From: HGM04593 sp045644465
GTDB taxonomy: Bacteria; Bacteroidota; Bacteroidia; Bacteroidales; Bacteroidaceae
Direction of reading: 5' to 3'
Assembly (NCBI GenBank): GCA_045644465.1
Contig: JAZRGV010000029.1
Coordinates: 18,873-82,872 of the forward strand
Length of the DNA: 64,000 bases
In this document: positions 46,552 to 54,845 of the stretch, one piece after another
How positions within the stretch are numbered: the first letter of the stretch is position 1
Layout of the letters: each line of letters opens with the position of its first letter
The notes under the pieces: model-generated
Told to the model about the DNA's origin: nothing
Database searches by the model: none
Seen by the model: the letters and a program-made list of their open reading frames with translations, nothing else
Position numbers and translations under genes: made by a program

Positions 46552-47784
46552 GTGGTACTGAACTATATTTGGATAGCATTCTTTATTTCAGCATTTGTCA
46601 TAGCACTTGGCAAGCTGATATTTTTGGGCGATACAACAGTGTTCCCCGAGATAATCAATTCTACCTTTGCACAAGCAAAGACAGCCTTTGAGATATCACT
46701 TGGATTGACAGGAGTGCTGTCGTTATGGATGGGTATAATGAAGATTGGCGAAAAGAGCGGGCTCATTGCATCGCTTGCAAAACTGCTGAGCCCCATTCTG
46801 TGCAAGATATTCCCCGACGTGCCTAAAGGACACCCTGCAATGGGAACAATGTTTATGAACTTCTCGGCAAATATGCTGGGTATAGACAATGCGGCAACAC
46901 CAATAGGCCTAAAGGCAATGGAACAACTTCAGGAGCTTAACCCCAAGAAAGATACCGCAAGCAACCCAATGATAATGTTCCTTGTGTTGAACACCTCTGG
47001 GCTTACTCTTATACCTGTGTCGGTACTCCTATACCGCGCCGAGATGGGAGCATCCAACCCCACAGATGTATTCATACCCATACTTATAGCAACAACCGTA
47101 GCAACACTCGTTGGTCTTTTGGTAACCTCCATTTACCAACGCATAAACCTATTCAGTCCTGCATTGCTGGCCTTTGTGTTGGGTATATGCCTTTTTGTTG
47201 CCGGTGGCACATGGGGCATGGCACAACTGTCACAGGTGCAGATAGAGGTTGTTTCGACATCACTTGCCAACATCATTCTATTCTCGGTGATTATTCTGTT
47301 CATTGTTGCCGGCATGCGAGCAAAGATAAATGTATATGAGGCATTCATTGAGGGCGCAAAAGAGGGATTCACGACAGCCGTACGCATCATTCCTTATCTT
47401 ATAGCCATACTTGTTGCCATTGGCGTGTTCCGTGCATCGGGTGGCATGGATGTAATAATGAACGGAATAGCATGGTGCGCCAACGCATGTGGCATAGGCG
47501 ATGACTTTGTTGGAGCACTGCCAACAGCTATAATGAAACCGCTCAGCGGAAGCGGCGCTCGCGGCATGATGATTGATGCCATGAACACCTATGGCGCCGA
47601 CTCTTTTGCCGGCAGGCTCGCATGTTTGTTCCAAGGCGCAACAGATACTACATTCTACATACTTGCCGTATATTTCGGCAGTGTGGGAATACGCAAGACA
47701 CGCCACGCCGTAGGATGCGGACTACTTGCCGACCTTGCAGGAATAATTGCAGCAATAGCTGTAGGATATATTTTCTTTGGATAA
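46552..47784 (+). CDS. SpmA/SpmB-type fused membrane protein (nucleoside recognition domain)
   Basis: A 410-residue multipass protein starting at GTG 46552 (VLNYIWIAFF). The first half matches the SpmA pattern (GLTGVLSLWMGIMKIGEKSG near 53, NFSANMLGIDNAATPIGLKA near 104), the second half the SpmB pattern (FIEGAKEGFTTAVRIIPYL near 260, KPLSGSGARGMM near 330). In spore-formers SpmA and SpmB are separate proteins needed for spore core dehydration; fused versions are widespread in non-sporulating Bacteroidetes, where the role is unknown, possibly transport. ybeY follows after 11 bases. Confidence 0.88.
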   Translation: MVLNYIWIAFFISAFVIALGKLIFLGDTTVFPEIINSTFAQAKTAFEISLGLTGVLSLWMGIMKIGEKSGLIASLAKLLSPILCKIFPDVPKGHPAMGTMFMNFSANMLGIDNAATPIGLKAMEQLQELNPKKDTASNPMIMFLVLNTSGLTLIPVSVLLYRAEMGASNPTDVFIPILIATTVATLVGLLVTSIYQRINLFSPALLAFVLGICLFVAGGTWGMAQLSQVQIEVVSTSLANIILFSVIILFIVAGMRAKINVYEAFIEGAKEGFTTAVRIIPYLIAILVAIGVFRASGGMDVIMNGIAWCANACGIGDDFVGALPTAIMKPLSGSGARGMMIDAMNTYGADSFAGRLACLFQGATDTTFYILAVYFGSVGIRKTRHAVGCGLLADLAGIIAAIAVGYIFFG

Positions 47785-47795
47785 AATTTATAATT

Positions 47796-48209
47796 ATGAT
47801 AAGTTACCAGACCGAGGGCGTAAAGATGCCCGCAATAAAAAAACGCGAGACAACAGCATGGATAAAGGCCGTTGCAGCTACATACGGAAAGAAAGTAGGC
47901 GAAATTGCCTATATCTTCTGCGATGACGAGAAAATTCTCGAAGTAAACCGCGAATACTTGCAGCACGACTATTACACCGACATAATAACCTTCGACTATT
48001 GCGAGGACGATGTGATAAGTGGCGACCTTTTCATCTCACTCGACACAGTGCGCAGCAACAGCGAACAGGTGGGAGCCACATACGAGCAGGAGCTACACCG
48101 CGTAATCATACATGGTATTCTGCACCTATGCGGAATAAATGACAAAGGTGAAGGTGAACGCGAGATTATGGAAGCCTGTGAGAACAAGGCGTTGGCAATG
48201 CGAGGATAA
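47796..48209 (+). CDS. ybeY: Endoribonuclease YbeY (rRNA maturation factor)
   Basis: A 137-residue protein from ATG 47796; a longer frame would run back into the upstream gene. The metal motif is HRVIIHGILHLCGINDKGEGE near residue 103: the first two histidines (HGILH) are present, but the third ligand of the classical HGxLHLxGYDH motif is replaced (IND-K). YbeY acts in 16S rRNA 3'-end maturation and ribosome quality control. DYYTDIITFDY near 52 is the other conserved segment. It ends 14 bases from convergent umuC. Confidence 0.92.
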   Translation: MISYQTEGVKMPAIKKRETTAWIKAVAATYGKKVGEIAYIFCDDEKILEVNREYLQHDYYTDIITFDYCEDDVISGDLFISLDTVRSNSEQVGATYEQELHRVIIHGILHLCGINDKGEGEREIMEACENKALAMRG

Positions 48210-48223
48210 TTAAAAACTCAAAA

Positions 48224-49489
48224 TTATTTCACCGTAACCTCGGGAATATCGCTCCACTTTGTTGTATAGTGGGGCGATTGTTTTTCACTTGAGCTTTTTA
48301 TCTTGCCACTACCCTGCACTGCAAGTTTTACAGCCCCCCTGCCAAAAGCCTTATTCACAGCATCGACAACCGATGTCAGTTTATGCTCTCGCTCCACCGA
48401 TGCAGTATCTTCAAAAAGTGAACGCATTATATTCTGCACCGGCATTATACGCGTAGCTATGACACCGGCCTTTTTATACCCGTAACCTTTGCGGAAGAGT
48501 TCTCTCAACGCATCGACCGAACGCGTAACAATGGTGCGTTGGTCGTTGACAGGAGTTTCAAACTGCACAAGTTGGTTTCCATACATCTGCGGTTCATTCT
48601 CCTTGAAACGGTTGGTATATGCAAAGACACACAACTCACATGCTGCAGAGTTCTGACTACGCAGCTTTTCGGCAACGGCAGAAGCGAAGTTGGCAATCTG
48701 CTCGCACAACTCTGGCAAATCATTAATCTCGGAAGAGAAACTACGCGACACACATATCGACTGCTTTGCCTCGAAACCATCCTCGAACTCAATGCAGGGT
48801 TCTCCTTTCAACTCGCGCCATGTACGCACACCTGTAATTCCAAATATATTCTTTACGGCTTGCTCCTGCAACTGCGTAAAATCATATGCACTGTTCACCC
48901 CCATAGCCTTGAGCTTGGATGCCGAACGCCTGCCGATACCCCAGACATCCTCAACAGGAAATTTTCTGAGAACTTTTTCAATATCCTGCGGACGGTGCAT
49001 ATAACAACCACCATTCAGCTTTGGATACTGCTTACACAACTTCGACGCTATCTTGGCAAGAGTTTTTGTGGGTGCAATACCCACAGATACCGGGATAGAA
49101 ACCATTTTCCAACAATGCCGGGATATCTCTTTTGCATATTTGTCATAATCGATGCCTTGCAAACCGCGCAGGTCAAGAAAAGCCTCATCAATGGAATATA
49201 CCTCTATGGCAGGTGCAAACTCCTCGAGCACCCAGCGCACACGTTGCGACATATCGCCATAGAGAGCCATATTACCCGAGAACACCTCTACGCCGTGTTT
49301 CTCGACAAGGCCTTTGATTTTGAAGAAGGGGTCGCCCATCTTTATGCCCAATGCCTTCGCCTCGTTGCTGCGCGCAACGGCACATCCGTCATTGCTCGAA
49401 AGTACAATGACAGGCTTGTGCTGCAAGTCGGGGCGGAACACCCTTTCGCAGGAGACAAAGAAGTTATTGCAATCGGCAAGAGCAAACAT
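48224..49489 (-). CDS. umuC: Y-family DNA polymerase, UmuC-type
   Basis: A 421-residue translesion polymerase. FALADCNNFFVSCERVFRP at residues 2-20 carries the first catalytic aspartate; SIDEAFLDL near 103 has the Asp-Glu pair; GIAPTKTLAKIASKLCKQYP near 138 and DVWGIGRRSASKLKAMG near 183 (helix-hairpin-helix) follow. The C-terminal little finger and a tail complete the protein. It copies past damaged bases, usually with a processed UmuD dimer. It starts three bases after umuD stops. Confidence 0.95.
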   Translation of the reverse strand: MFALADCNNFFVSCERVFRPDLQHKPVIVLSSNDGCAVARSNEAKALGIKMGDPFFKIKGLVEKHGVEVFSGNMALYGDMSQRVRWVLEEFAPAIEVYSIDEAFLDLRGLQGIDYDKYAKEISRHCWKMVSIPVSVGIAPTKTLAKIASKLCKQYPKLNGGCYMHRPQDIEKVLRKFPVEDVWGIGRRSASKLKAMGVNSAYDFTQLQEQAVKNIFGITGVRTWRELKGEPCIEFEDGFEAKQSICVSRSFSSEINDLPELCEQIANFASAVAEKLRSQNSAACELCVFAYTNRFKENEPQMYGNQLVQFETPVNDQRTIVTRSVDALRELFRKGYGYKKAGVIATRIMPVQNIMRSLFEDTASVEREHKLTSVVDAVNKAFGRGAVKLAVQGSGKIKSSSEKQSPHYTTKWSDIPEVTVK

Positions 49490-49492
49490 CGG

Positions 49493-49921
49493 CTACATCT
49501 TTTTGATTATATAGGTGACAACACCCCAAACAAAGAGGTTCCCCCCTTCGTTTACCTCTATGGGAGCCGACGGTGCATCGGAATCACCAACAGACACAAG
49601 AAACAATTTTCTATCGCTAATCTCCACGCGTTTCATTGTATATTCACCATCAATGTAACACACCGCTTTACAACCATTGTATGGGTCGATAGCCCTATCT
49701 ACAATGATTATATCGCCTTGGGAGAGTGATGCACCCGATACAGGCGCACTGTCTACGCGGAAAAAGAAGGTTGAGGCTTTATGCTTTACAAGAATCTTCA
49801 AAAGGTCGAGTTTCTCGCGCATATCGGCCGAAGATGACGAGAATCCCACTTTTACATCACCGGGTTGACGGCTGTCGTCAAGACCTCCATTTTCTATGCT
49901 ATGTGGTACAAACTTATCCAT
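49493..49921 (-). CDS. umuD: UmuD-like S24 (LexA/UmuD fold) protein lacking the usual GDSM motif
   Basis: A 142-residue UmuD homologue directly before umuC. The cleavage-site region aligns as VKVGFSSSSADMREKLDL (Val-Gly where E. coli has Cys-Gly), and the catalytic-lysine region is conserved (DGEYTMKRVEI). The serine segment reads FFRVDSAPVSGASLSQGD; gap-free alignment to E. coli puts Pro where Ser60 of GDSM should be, with serines two residues to either side. Self-cleavage may therefore differ or be lost. Otherwise length and context are normal. Confidence 0.88.
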   Translation of the reverse strand: MDKFVPHSIENGGLDDSRQPGDVKVGFSSSSADMREKLDLLKILVKHKASTFFFRVDSAPVSGASLSQGDIIIVDRAIDPYNGCKAVCYIDGEYTMKRVEISDRKLFLVSVGDSDAPSAPIEVNEGGNLFVWGVVTYIIKKM

Positions 49922-49981
49922 ATATGCAAAAATATGAAACTTACTTCAATTTTTCACAGCGAGCACTGTTAAACATTAAAA

Positions 49982-49993
49982 ATATTGCAATAT
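49982..49993. promoter_or_regulatory. 12-bp palindrome between umuD and prfB
   Basis: ATATTGCAATAT is a perfect palindrome 61 bases upstream of the umuD ATG. It could be an operator for the damage-inducible umuDC pair, but no Bacteroidales SOS consensus is known to me to confirm it. Confidence 0.3.
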
Positions 49994-50056
49994 GACAAAA
50001 ATATAGCCACAACAACGTTCGTCATACCACAAAATAGACCAAGGGATTGATTAATA

Positions 50057-50088
50057 TTTGCTTATTTTTGAATATCGTTGTATCTTCG
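50057..50088 (+). promoter_or_regulatory. Promoter of prfB
   Basis: TTTG (50057-50060), 20-bp spacer, TATCTTCG (50081-50088) followed by CGC. It places the transcript start near 50095, which supports the ATG at 50117 rather than an upstream TTG at 50078. Confidence 0.7.
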
Positions 50089-50116
50089 CGCAGAATTTCA
50101 GAACAATACAGAACAG

Positions 50117-51232
50117 ATGATAACAGCCGACCAACTCAAAGACATCAAAGAGCGCACAGCTGCGCTGAAACAGTATCTTGCTATTGACGAGAAAATTATT
50201 CAGGTAGAAGAGGAACAACTACGCACACAGGCTCCCGGCTTTTGGGATAACGCCAAGGAAGCCGAGGCGCAGATGAAGAAGGTAAAAGCCCTTCAGGCGT
50301 GGATTGACGGTTACAAAGAGGTAAACAACCGCACCGAAGAGACCGAAATGGCTATGGAACTGTTCCGCGAAGAGATGGTTGAGGAACACGAAGTCGATGA
50401 TGCCTATGCACGCGCACTCACAGCCATAGAGGAGCTTGAGCTCAAGAACATGCTCCGCGGTGAGGCCGATGACATGGACTGTGTGTTGAAGATAAACTCA
50501 GGTGCCGGTGGCACCGAGGCGCAGGACTGGGCAAGCATGCTCATGCGTATGTATATGCGTTGGGCCGAGGCAAATAACTACAAGATTGCTGTAGCCAACC
50601 TACAAGAGGCCGAGGATGCCGGCATCAAGACTGTTACTCTGGAAATTCAAGGACCATACGCATATGGTTATCTCAAGGGCGAGAATGGCGTACACCGCTT
50701 GGTACGCGTAAGTCCATACAATGCACAAGGCAAGCGTATGACATCGTTTACATCGGTATTCGTTACACCACTTGTAGATGATAGTATAGAGGTTGTTATT
50801 GAGCCTGCACGTATTTCATGGGATACATTCCGAAGCGGTGGTGCCGGCGGACAGAACGTAAATAAAGTGGAATCGGGTGTACGTTTGCGCTACCAATACA
50901 AAGACCCATACACAGGAGCCGAGGAAGAAATCCTTATCGAAAACACCGAAACACGTGACCAGCCAAAGAACAAGGAAAATGCGATGCGTCAGTTGCGCTC
51001 TATTCTCTATAACAAGGAGATGCAGCACCGCATGGAAGAGCAGGCAAAGGTTGAGGCCGGAAAGAAGAAAATCGAGTGGGGTTCACAGATTCGCAGTTAT
51101 GTATTCGACGACCGTCGCGTAAAAGACCACCGAACAAATTTCCAGACATCGGACGTAAACGGTGTAATGGATGGCAAGATAGATGGTTTCATCAAGGCTT
51201 ACCTTATGGAATTTGCCGATAAGGGAGAGTAA
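50117..51232 (+). CDS. prfB: Peptide chain release factor 2 (no programmed frameshift)
   Basis: A 371-residue RF2 from ATG 50117 (MITADQLKDIKERTAALKQ). GGQ motif in SGGAGGQNVNKVESG near residue 240; the codon-recognition tripeptide region reads RVSPYNAQGKRMTSF, so SPY replaces the SPF of E. coli. The site of the usual +1 frameshift (after tyrosine-leucine near residue 21) reads TAT CTT GCT ATT GAC without an in-frame UGA, so synthesis is continuous and the classical autoregulation is absent. It releases chains at UGA and UAA. Confidence 0.95.
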   Translation: MITADQLKDIKERTAALKQYLAIDEKIIQVEEEQLRTQAPGFWDNAKEAEAQMKKVKALQAWIDGYKEVNNRTEETEMAMELFREEMVEEHEVDDAYARALTAIEELELKNMLRGEADDMDCVLKINSGAGGTEAQDWASMLMRMYMRWAEANNYKIAVANLQEAEDAGIKTVTLEIQGPYAYGYLKGENGVHRLVRVSPYNAQGKRMTSFTSVFVTPLVDDSIEVVIEPARISWDTFRSGGAGGQNVNKVESGVRLRYQYKDPYTGAEEEILIENTETRDQPKNKENAMRQLRSILYNKEMQHRMEEQAKVEAGKKKIEWGSQIRSYVFDDRRVKDHRTNFQTSDVNGVMDGKIDGFIKAYLMEFADKGE

Positions 51233-51314
51233 TGCCGAACGAGGAACGTTGAACGTTGAACGATTAACGAGAAACGAGAAATAAAATTTGCCGCTAGGCT
51301 AAAGGTCAATGCTT

Positions 51315-51791
51315 ATGTCTGTAGAGATTGAACGTAAATTCCTTGTAAACGACGATAGCTACAAGGAGATGGCACACCATAGCGACCGCATTGCTCAAGG
51401 GTATATATGCCGACAGGGCGGTAACTCCACCCGCGTGAGAGTGCGTGGCGAAAAGGGATTTCTCACTATCAAAGGCCCGTCACTCGACGGTGACCTGAGC
51501 CGTTTCGAATGGGAAAAGGAGATTCCCGTAGGCGAAGCTATGGAGCTTATGAAACTATGCCCCACCCCCACTATCGACAAACGACGTTACCTTGTTGACT
51601 TTGGTGGACACACCTTTGAGGTTGATGAGTTCTATGGCGACAACGAAGGGCTTGTTGTTGCCGAGGTGGAACTGAGTAGCATAGATGAAAAGTTCGACAA
51701 GCCACCGTTCCTTGGCAAAGAGGTTACAGGCGATGCAAAATATTATAATTCAAGCCTTACACGATATCCATATAAATGCTGGCAAGAGTGA
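51315..51791 (+). CDS. CYTH-domain triphosphate tunnel metalloenzyme family protein
   Basis: A 158-residue protein from ATG 51315 (an ATG two codons upstream is also possible). It starts SVEIERKFLV, the ExExK signature of CYTH proteins, then STRVRVRGEKGFLTIKGP, WEKEIPVGEAMEL and FEVDEFYGDNEGLVVAEVEL, giving the alternating charged strands of the tunnel. Relatives hydrolyse inorganic triphosphate or thiamine triphosphate; the substrate here is unknown. Its last codons lie inside the terminator hairpin. Confidence 0.92.
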   Translation: MSVEIERKFLVNDDSYKEMAHHSDRIAQGYICRQGGNSTRVRVRGEKGFLTIKGPSLDGDLSRFEWEKEIPVGEAMELMKLCPTPTIDKRRYLVDFGGHTFEVDEFYGDNEGLVVAEVELSSIDEKFDKPPFLGKEVTGDAKYYNSSLTRYPYKCWQE

Positions 51792-51809
51792 TGCCGGCAT
51801 TTCTTTTTT
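51774..51809 (+). terminator. Terminator overlapping the CYTH gene stop
   Basis: AAATGCTGGCA (51774-51784) pairs with TGCCGGCATTT (51792-51802) with one T-G wobble, loop AGAGTGA, followed by CTTTTTT. The stop codon at 51789-51791 lies in the loop. The remaining gap to 52056 is AT-rich leader. Confidence 0.8.
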
Positions 51810-51975
51810 ACTCTGCAATAAACAATATAAAAAATCGTGCGTCGTTAACAGTTGCAGCATAAACAAAAGATTGTCATGTAGCATATTTTTGTAAAAAAAC
51901 ATCTACACATAGAGGTTTAAAACACAATTATTTAAATTATTTATTAATAATTTATGCTTTTATAACAATATTGTT

Positions 51976-51983
51976 TACTTTTG
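51976..51983 (+). promoter_or_regulatory. Putative -7 box of the BspA/dockerin/cohesin operon
   Basis: TACTTTTG matches TAnnTTTG, 73 bases before the ATG; a weak TATG sits at the -33 distance (19-bp spacer). Confidence 0.5.
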
Positions 51984-52056
51984 CAATAAATTGAGGATAT
52001 GTATAACATCCAAGATTGCACTTCGAAAAAAGAAATAAACATAAAAACATACAATT

Positions 52057-54831
52057 ATGAAAACTTTTAAACATTTGTTTGCAGCGCTTATGTTGCTATG
52101 CAGTGTAGTTGTCAATGCGTACAATTTCGAGGTTGATGGTATCTATTACAACATCACCAACAGTACAGACAAAACAGTTTATGTAACTTACAAAGGCAAT
52201 GATAGTTATTCCGCTGCATATTCAGGTGCTATTGTAATACCGGAAACCGTAACATACGACGGTATTACATACAGCGTGACAGCCATTGGATATAGGGCGC
52301 TCGGTAGTTGCTCCGGACTTACAAGCATTACAATACCTAACAGCGTGACAAGCATTGGAAATGAGGCGTTCCGATATTGCGAAGGACTTACAAGCATTAC
52401 AATTCCTAACAGCGTGACAAGCATTGGAGATGGGGCGTTCTACGCTTGCAATCTCGACTATATATATGTAGAAGGAAATAACCCTGCAACAATAAATTCC
52501 AATTCTTTCGATAACATAAGCCGAACAGCTGTTATAGTACCCGATGCAGCTGTAAACAATTACCGCACTGCAGCCGTTTGGGGCGACTTTGCTGCAAGAA
52601 TTGTAAGCAACGCCAAATGCAATGTAAACATCAATGTTACAGCAAAGGCAAACTCATCGGGTGTGCTTGAAGCTATTGGACTTGATGATGTTATCAATGT
52701 CGTTAACCTGACAATTACAGGTAGTATCAACAGTTACGATATTATTCAGTTCCGCGACAAAATGCCAAGCTTGAAAGTGCTTGATATTTCAAAAGCAAAG
52801 GTAGAGGCAAGCAACAAGGCTTTCTACGAAAGTAACTGCACAGGGGAGAACGACCTTGGAGACTATGCATTCTATGGCTTGAACTTGGCCGATGTAAAAC
52901 TACCTAAAGAACTTGTGAGAATAGGAAGTTCTCTTTTTGGAAATTGCTATTCATTGAAGAATATAAATATTCCATCTTCGGTGGCATATATTGGCTATAA
53001 TGCATTTGCTAATTGTGATGCGCTTAAACAAATTACTTTGCCTAACAAAATTAAATCGCTTCCTGGTAATGGCTGGGATGGAATCTTTTATGATTGCAAC
53101 AACCTTGAAAGTGTAATATTACCAGATAGTTTGGAAAATATTGGACATAGTTCTTTCTATTGGTGCTCAAAACTCAAAGAAATTAATCTTCCTCCAACTG
53201 TTAAAACAATTGGAAGCTATGCCTTCTCTGGTTGTTCTTCGCTTACTGAAATCAAAATACCAAGTTCTGTCGTAAGCATTGGAGACGAAGCGTTCCAGGG
53301 CTGTAGCAACCTGCAGAATGTATATACATATATAATTGAGCCAACAAAAATAGGTGAAAACACATTCAGCACATTCCAGACAGCAACACTTCATATTCCG
53401 TCGTTCAGTTTCTGGAACTACTATTGGGACGAGGGATGGAAACGCTTCCTCAACCTTGTTGACTTTAACGAACCTTACGAATATTTCTACATAAACAAGG
53501 ACTATATCCTTAACGATGACACCGGTTACATTGAGGGTGTTGATGGCAATGCACCCGATGCTGACATCAATACCAATGGTGGTTTCATTGTTGAAGGTGA
53601 GCAGGGCGACGACGAAGAGCCTAACCAGAACCTTGGCGATGTAAATGTTGACTGCGACGGTAACGGTAACAGTGGTACAATCATTGGTGACAACAACCTG
53701 CATATCGATGACTTGCATATAAGAATAAGCGTAAGAGGCGGTCGCTGGTATTTCTTTGCGTTCCCATTCGACATTAAGTTCAAGGATATCAAGATGCAGA
53801 ATGGAAGTGACTATGTATTCCGTTACTACGATGGCGAAGAGCGAGGCAAGAATGGTAAAGGTGGTTGGAAAGATATCAACGAAAACCATTTGAAGGCTGC
53901 ACGCGGTTATATTTTCCAATGTTCGGCCAACGATGTTCTTATCCTGTCGATAAAGGATATCAAGTTCAAGAAAGAGGATAAATACAATGAGCTTGTTGCC
54001 CACATGAGCGAGAACCTGAAGGATGCAAGCTGGAACTACGTTGGTAACCCATACTTGAGCTACTACGACATTGCCGACATGAACTACTCTGCACCAGTAA
54101 CAATATGGGATGGCGAGAAGTATGTTGCCATTCGTCCGGGTGATGATGATTATCACTTTGCTCCATACGAGGCTTTCTTTGTACAGAAGCCTGTGGACCA
54201 GGATGCTATTGGCTTTGAAGGTGACAAGCAGATGACAAACAACCAGTCGAAAGAGAAGAAGAACCAGCAGAATGCAGCACGCCGCACACGTGGCATAAAC
54301 AATGAGCGACTGCTTATTAACCTTACCATAAGCGACGGCACAACAACCGACCGCACACGTGTTGTGTTCAACGAACAGCAGTCACTTGCTTACGAAACAG
54401 CGTGCGATGCTTCCAAGTTCGAGACAAACGGCATTGTACAGATATACACAATTGACAATGACGGCACACACTATGCCATAAACGAACGCCCGGCCAACAA
54501 TGGCAGAGTGGTTGTTGGCTACACTGTTCCAACAAGCGGTTTGTTCACAATCGAGGTAGAGCGTATGGATGCACAGGTGGTGCTTGTTGATACAAAGAAC
54601 GGTATAACACACGACTTAAGCGAGGGCGCCTATACATTCAGCAGCAATGCAGGCACATTCAACGAGCGTTTTGAGATTAAGCTAAAGAACCCTGTTGGTG
54701 GCACAACAGCTATTGACAAGGTTGAAGAGAACGGCGAAAACGCAGAAATCGTTTACGACTTGCAGGGCCGCAAGATGGAAAGAGCCGAAAAGGGTATCTA
54801 CATTGTGAATGGTGAAAAGGTTATCAAATAA
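52057..54831 (+). CDS. BspA-like leucine-rich-repeat secreted protein
   Basis: A 924-residue protein with a signal peptide (about 1-21). Residues 60-160 and about 270-460 are LRR_5/BspA repeats of roughly 23 residues (LTSITIPNSVTSIGNEAF and variants), separated by a beta-rich linker. The second half is a beta-sandwich module (RGGRWYFFAFPFDIKF near 563). The C-terminus YDLQGRKMERAEKGIYIVNG resembles a terminal sorting-like motif also found on the third gene of this operon. BspA proteins bind host matrix proteins or other cells. Codons in the second LRR block are more AT-rich than the flanks. First gene of a three-gene operon. Confidence 0.88.
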   Translation: MKTFKHLFAALMLLCSVVVNAYNFEVDGIYYNITNSTDKTVYVTYKGNDSYSAAYSGAIVIPETVTYDGITYSVTAIGYRALGSCSGLTSITIPNSVTSIGNEAFRYCEGLTSITIPNSVTSIGDGAFYACNLDYIYVEGNNPATINSNSFDNISRTAVIVPDAAVNNYRTAAVWGDFAARIVSNAKCNVNINVTAKANSSGVLEAIGLDDVINVVNLTITGSINSYDIIQFRDKMPSLKVLDISKAKVEASNKAFYESNCTGENDLGDYAFYGLNLADVKLPKELVRIGSSLFGNCYSLKNINIPSSVAYIGYNAFANCDALKQITLPNKIKSLPGNGWDGIFYDCNNLESVILPDSLENIGHSSFYWCSKLKEINLPPTVKTIGSYAFSGCSSLTEIKIPSSVVSIGDEAFQGCSNLQNVYTYIIEPTKIGENTFSTFQTATLHIPSFSFWNYYWDEGWKRFLNLVDFNEPYEYFYINKDYILNDDTGYIEGVDGNAPDADINTNGGFIVEGEQGDDEEPNQNLGDVNVDCDGNGNSGTIIGDNNLHIDDLHIRISVRGGRWYFFAFPFDIKFKDIKMQNGSDYVFRYYDGEERGKNGKGGWKDINENHLKAARGYIFQCSANDVLILSIKDIKFKKEDKYNELVAHMSENLKDASWNYVGNPYLSYYDIADMNYSAPVTIWDGEKYVAIRPGDDDYHFAPYEAFFVQKPVDQDAIGFEGDKQMTNNQSKEKKNQQNAARRTRGINNERLLINLTISDGTTTDRTRVVFNEQQSLAYETACDASKFETNGIVQIYTIDNDGTHYAINERPANNGRVVVGYTVPTSGLFTIEVERMDAQVVLVDTKNGITHDLSEGAYTFSSNAGTFNERFEIKLKNPVGGTTAIDKVEENGENAEIVYDLQGRKMERAEKGIYIVNGEKVIK
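52315..52452 (+). repeat. Two tandem 69-bp LRR-coding units
   Basis: The unit beginning GGACTTACAAGCATTACAAT at 52315 repeats at 52384 with very few differences until about 52440; each encodes one 23-residue LRR. Near-identity at DNA level points to recent duplication. Confidence 0.8.
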
Positions 54832-54845
54832 ACCACACGTGTTGT

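Noticed and set aside
47622..47795. Extended ybeY frame inside the SpmA/SpmB-like gene
   Set aside because: Overlaps well-conserved coding sequence of the upstream gene; ATG 47796 gives a normal YbeY.
50078..50116. Upstream TTG start of prfB
   Set aside because: Overlaps the -7 element and precedes the predicted transcript start.
53167..54156. 329-codon minus-strand frame opposite the BspA-like gene
   Set aside because: Valine/isoleucine-rich shadow of beta-rich coding sequence; no start context or motif.
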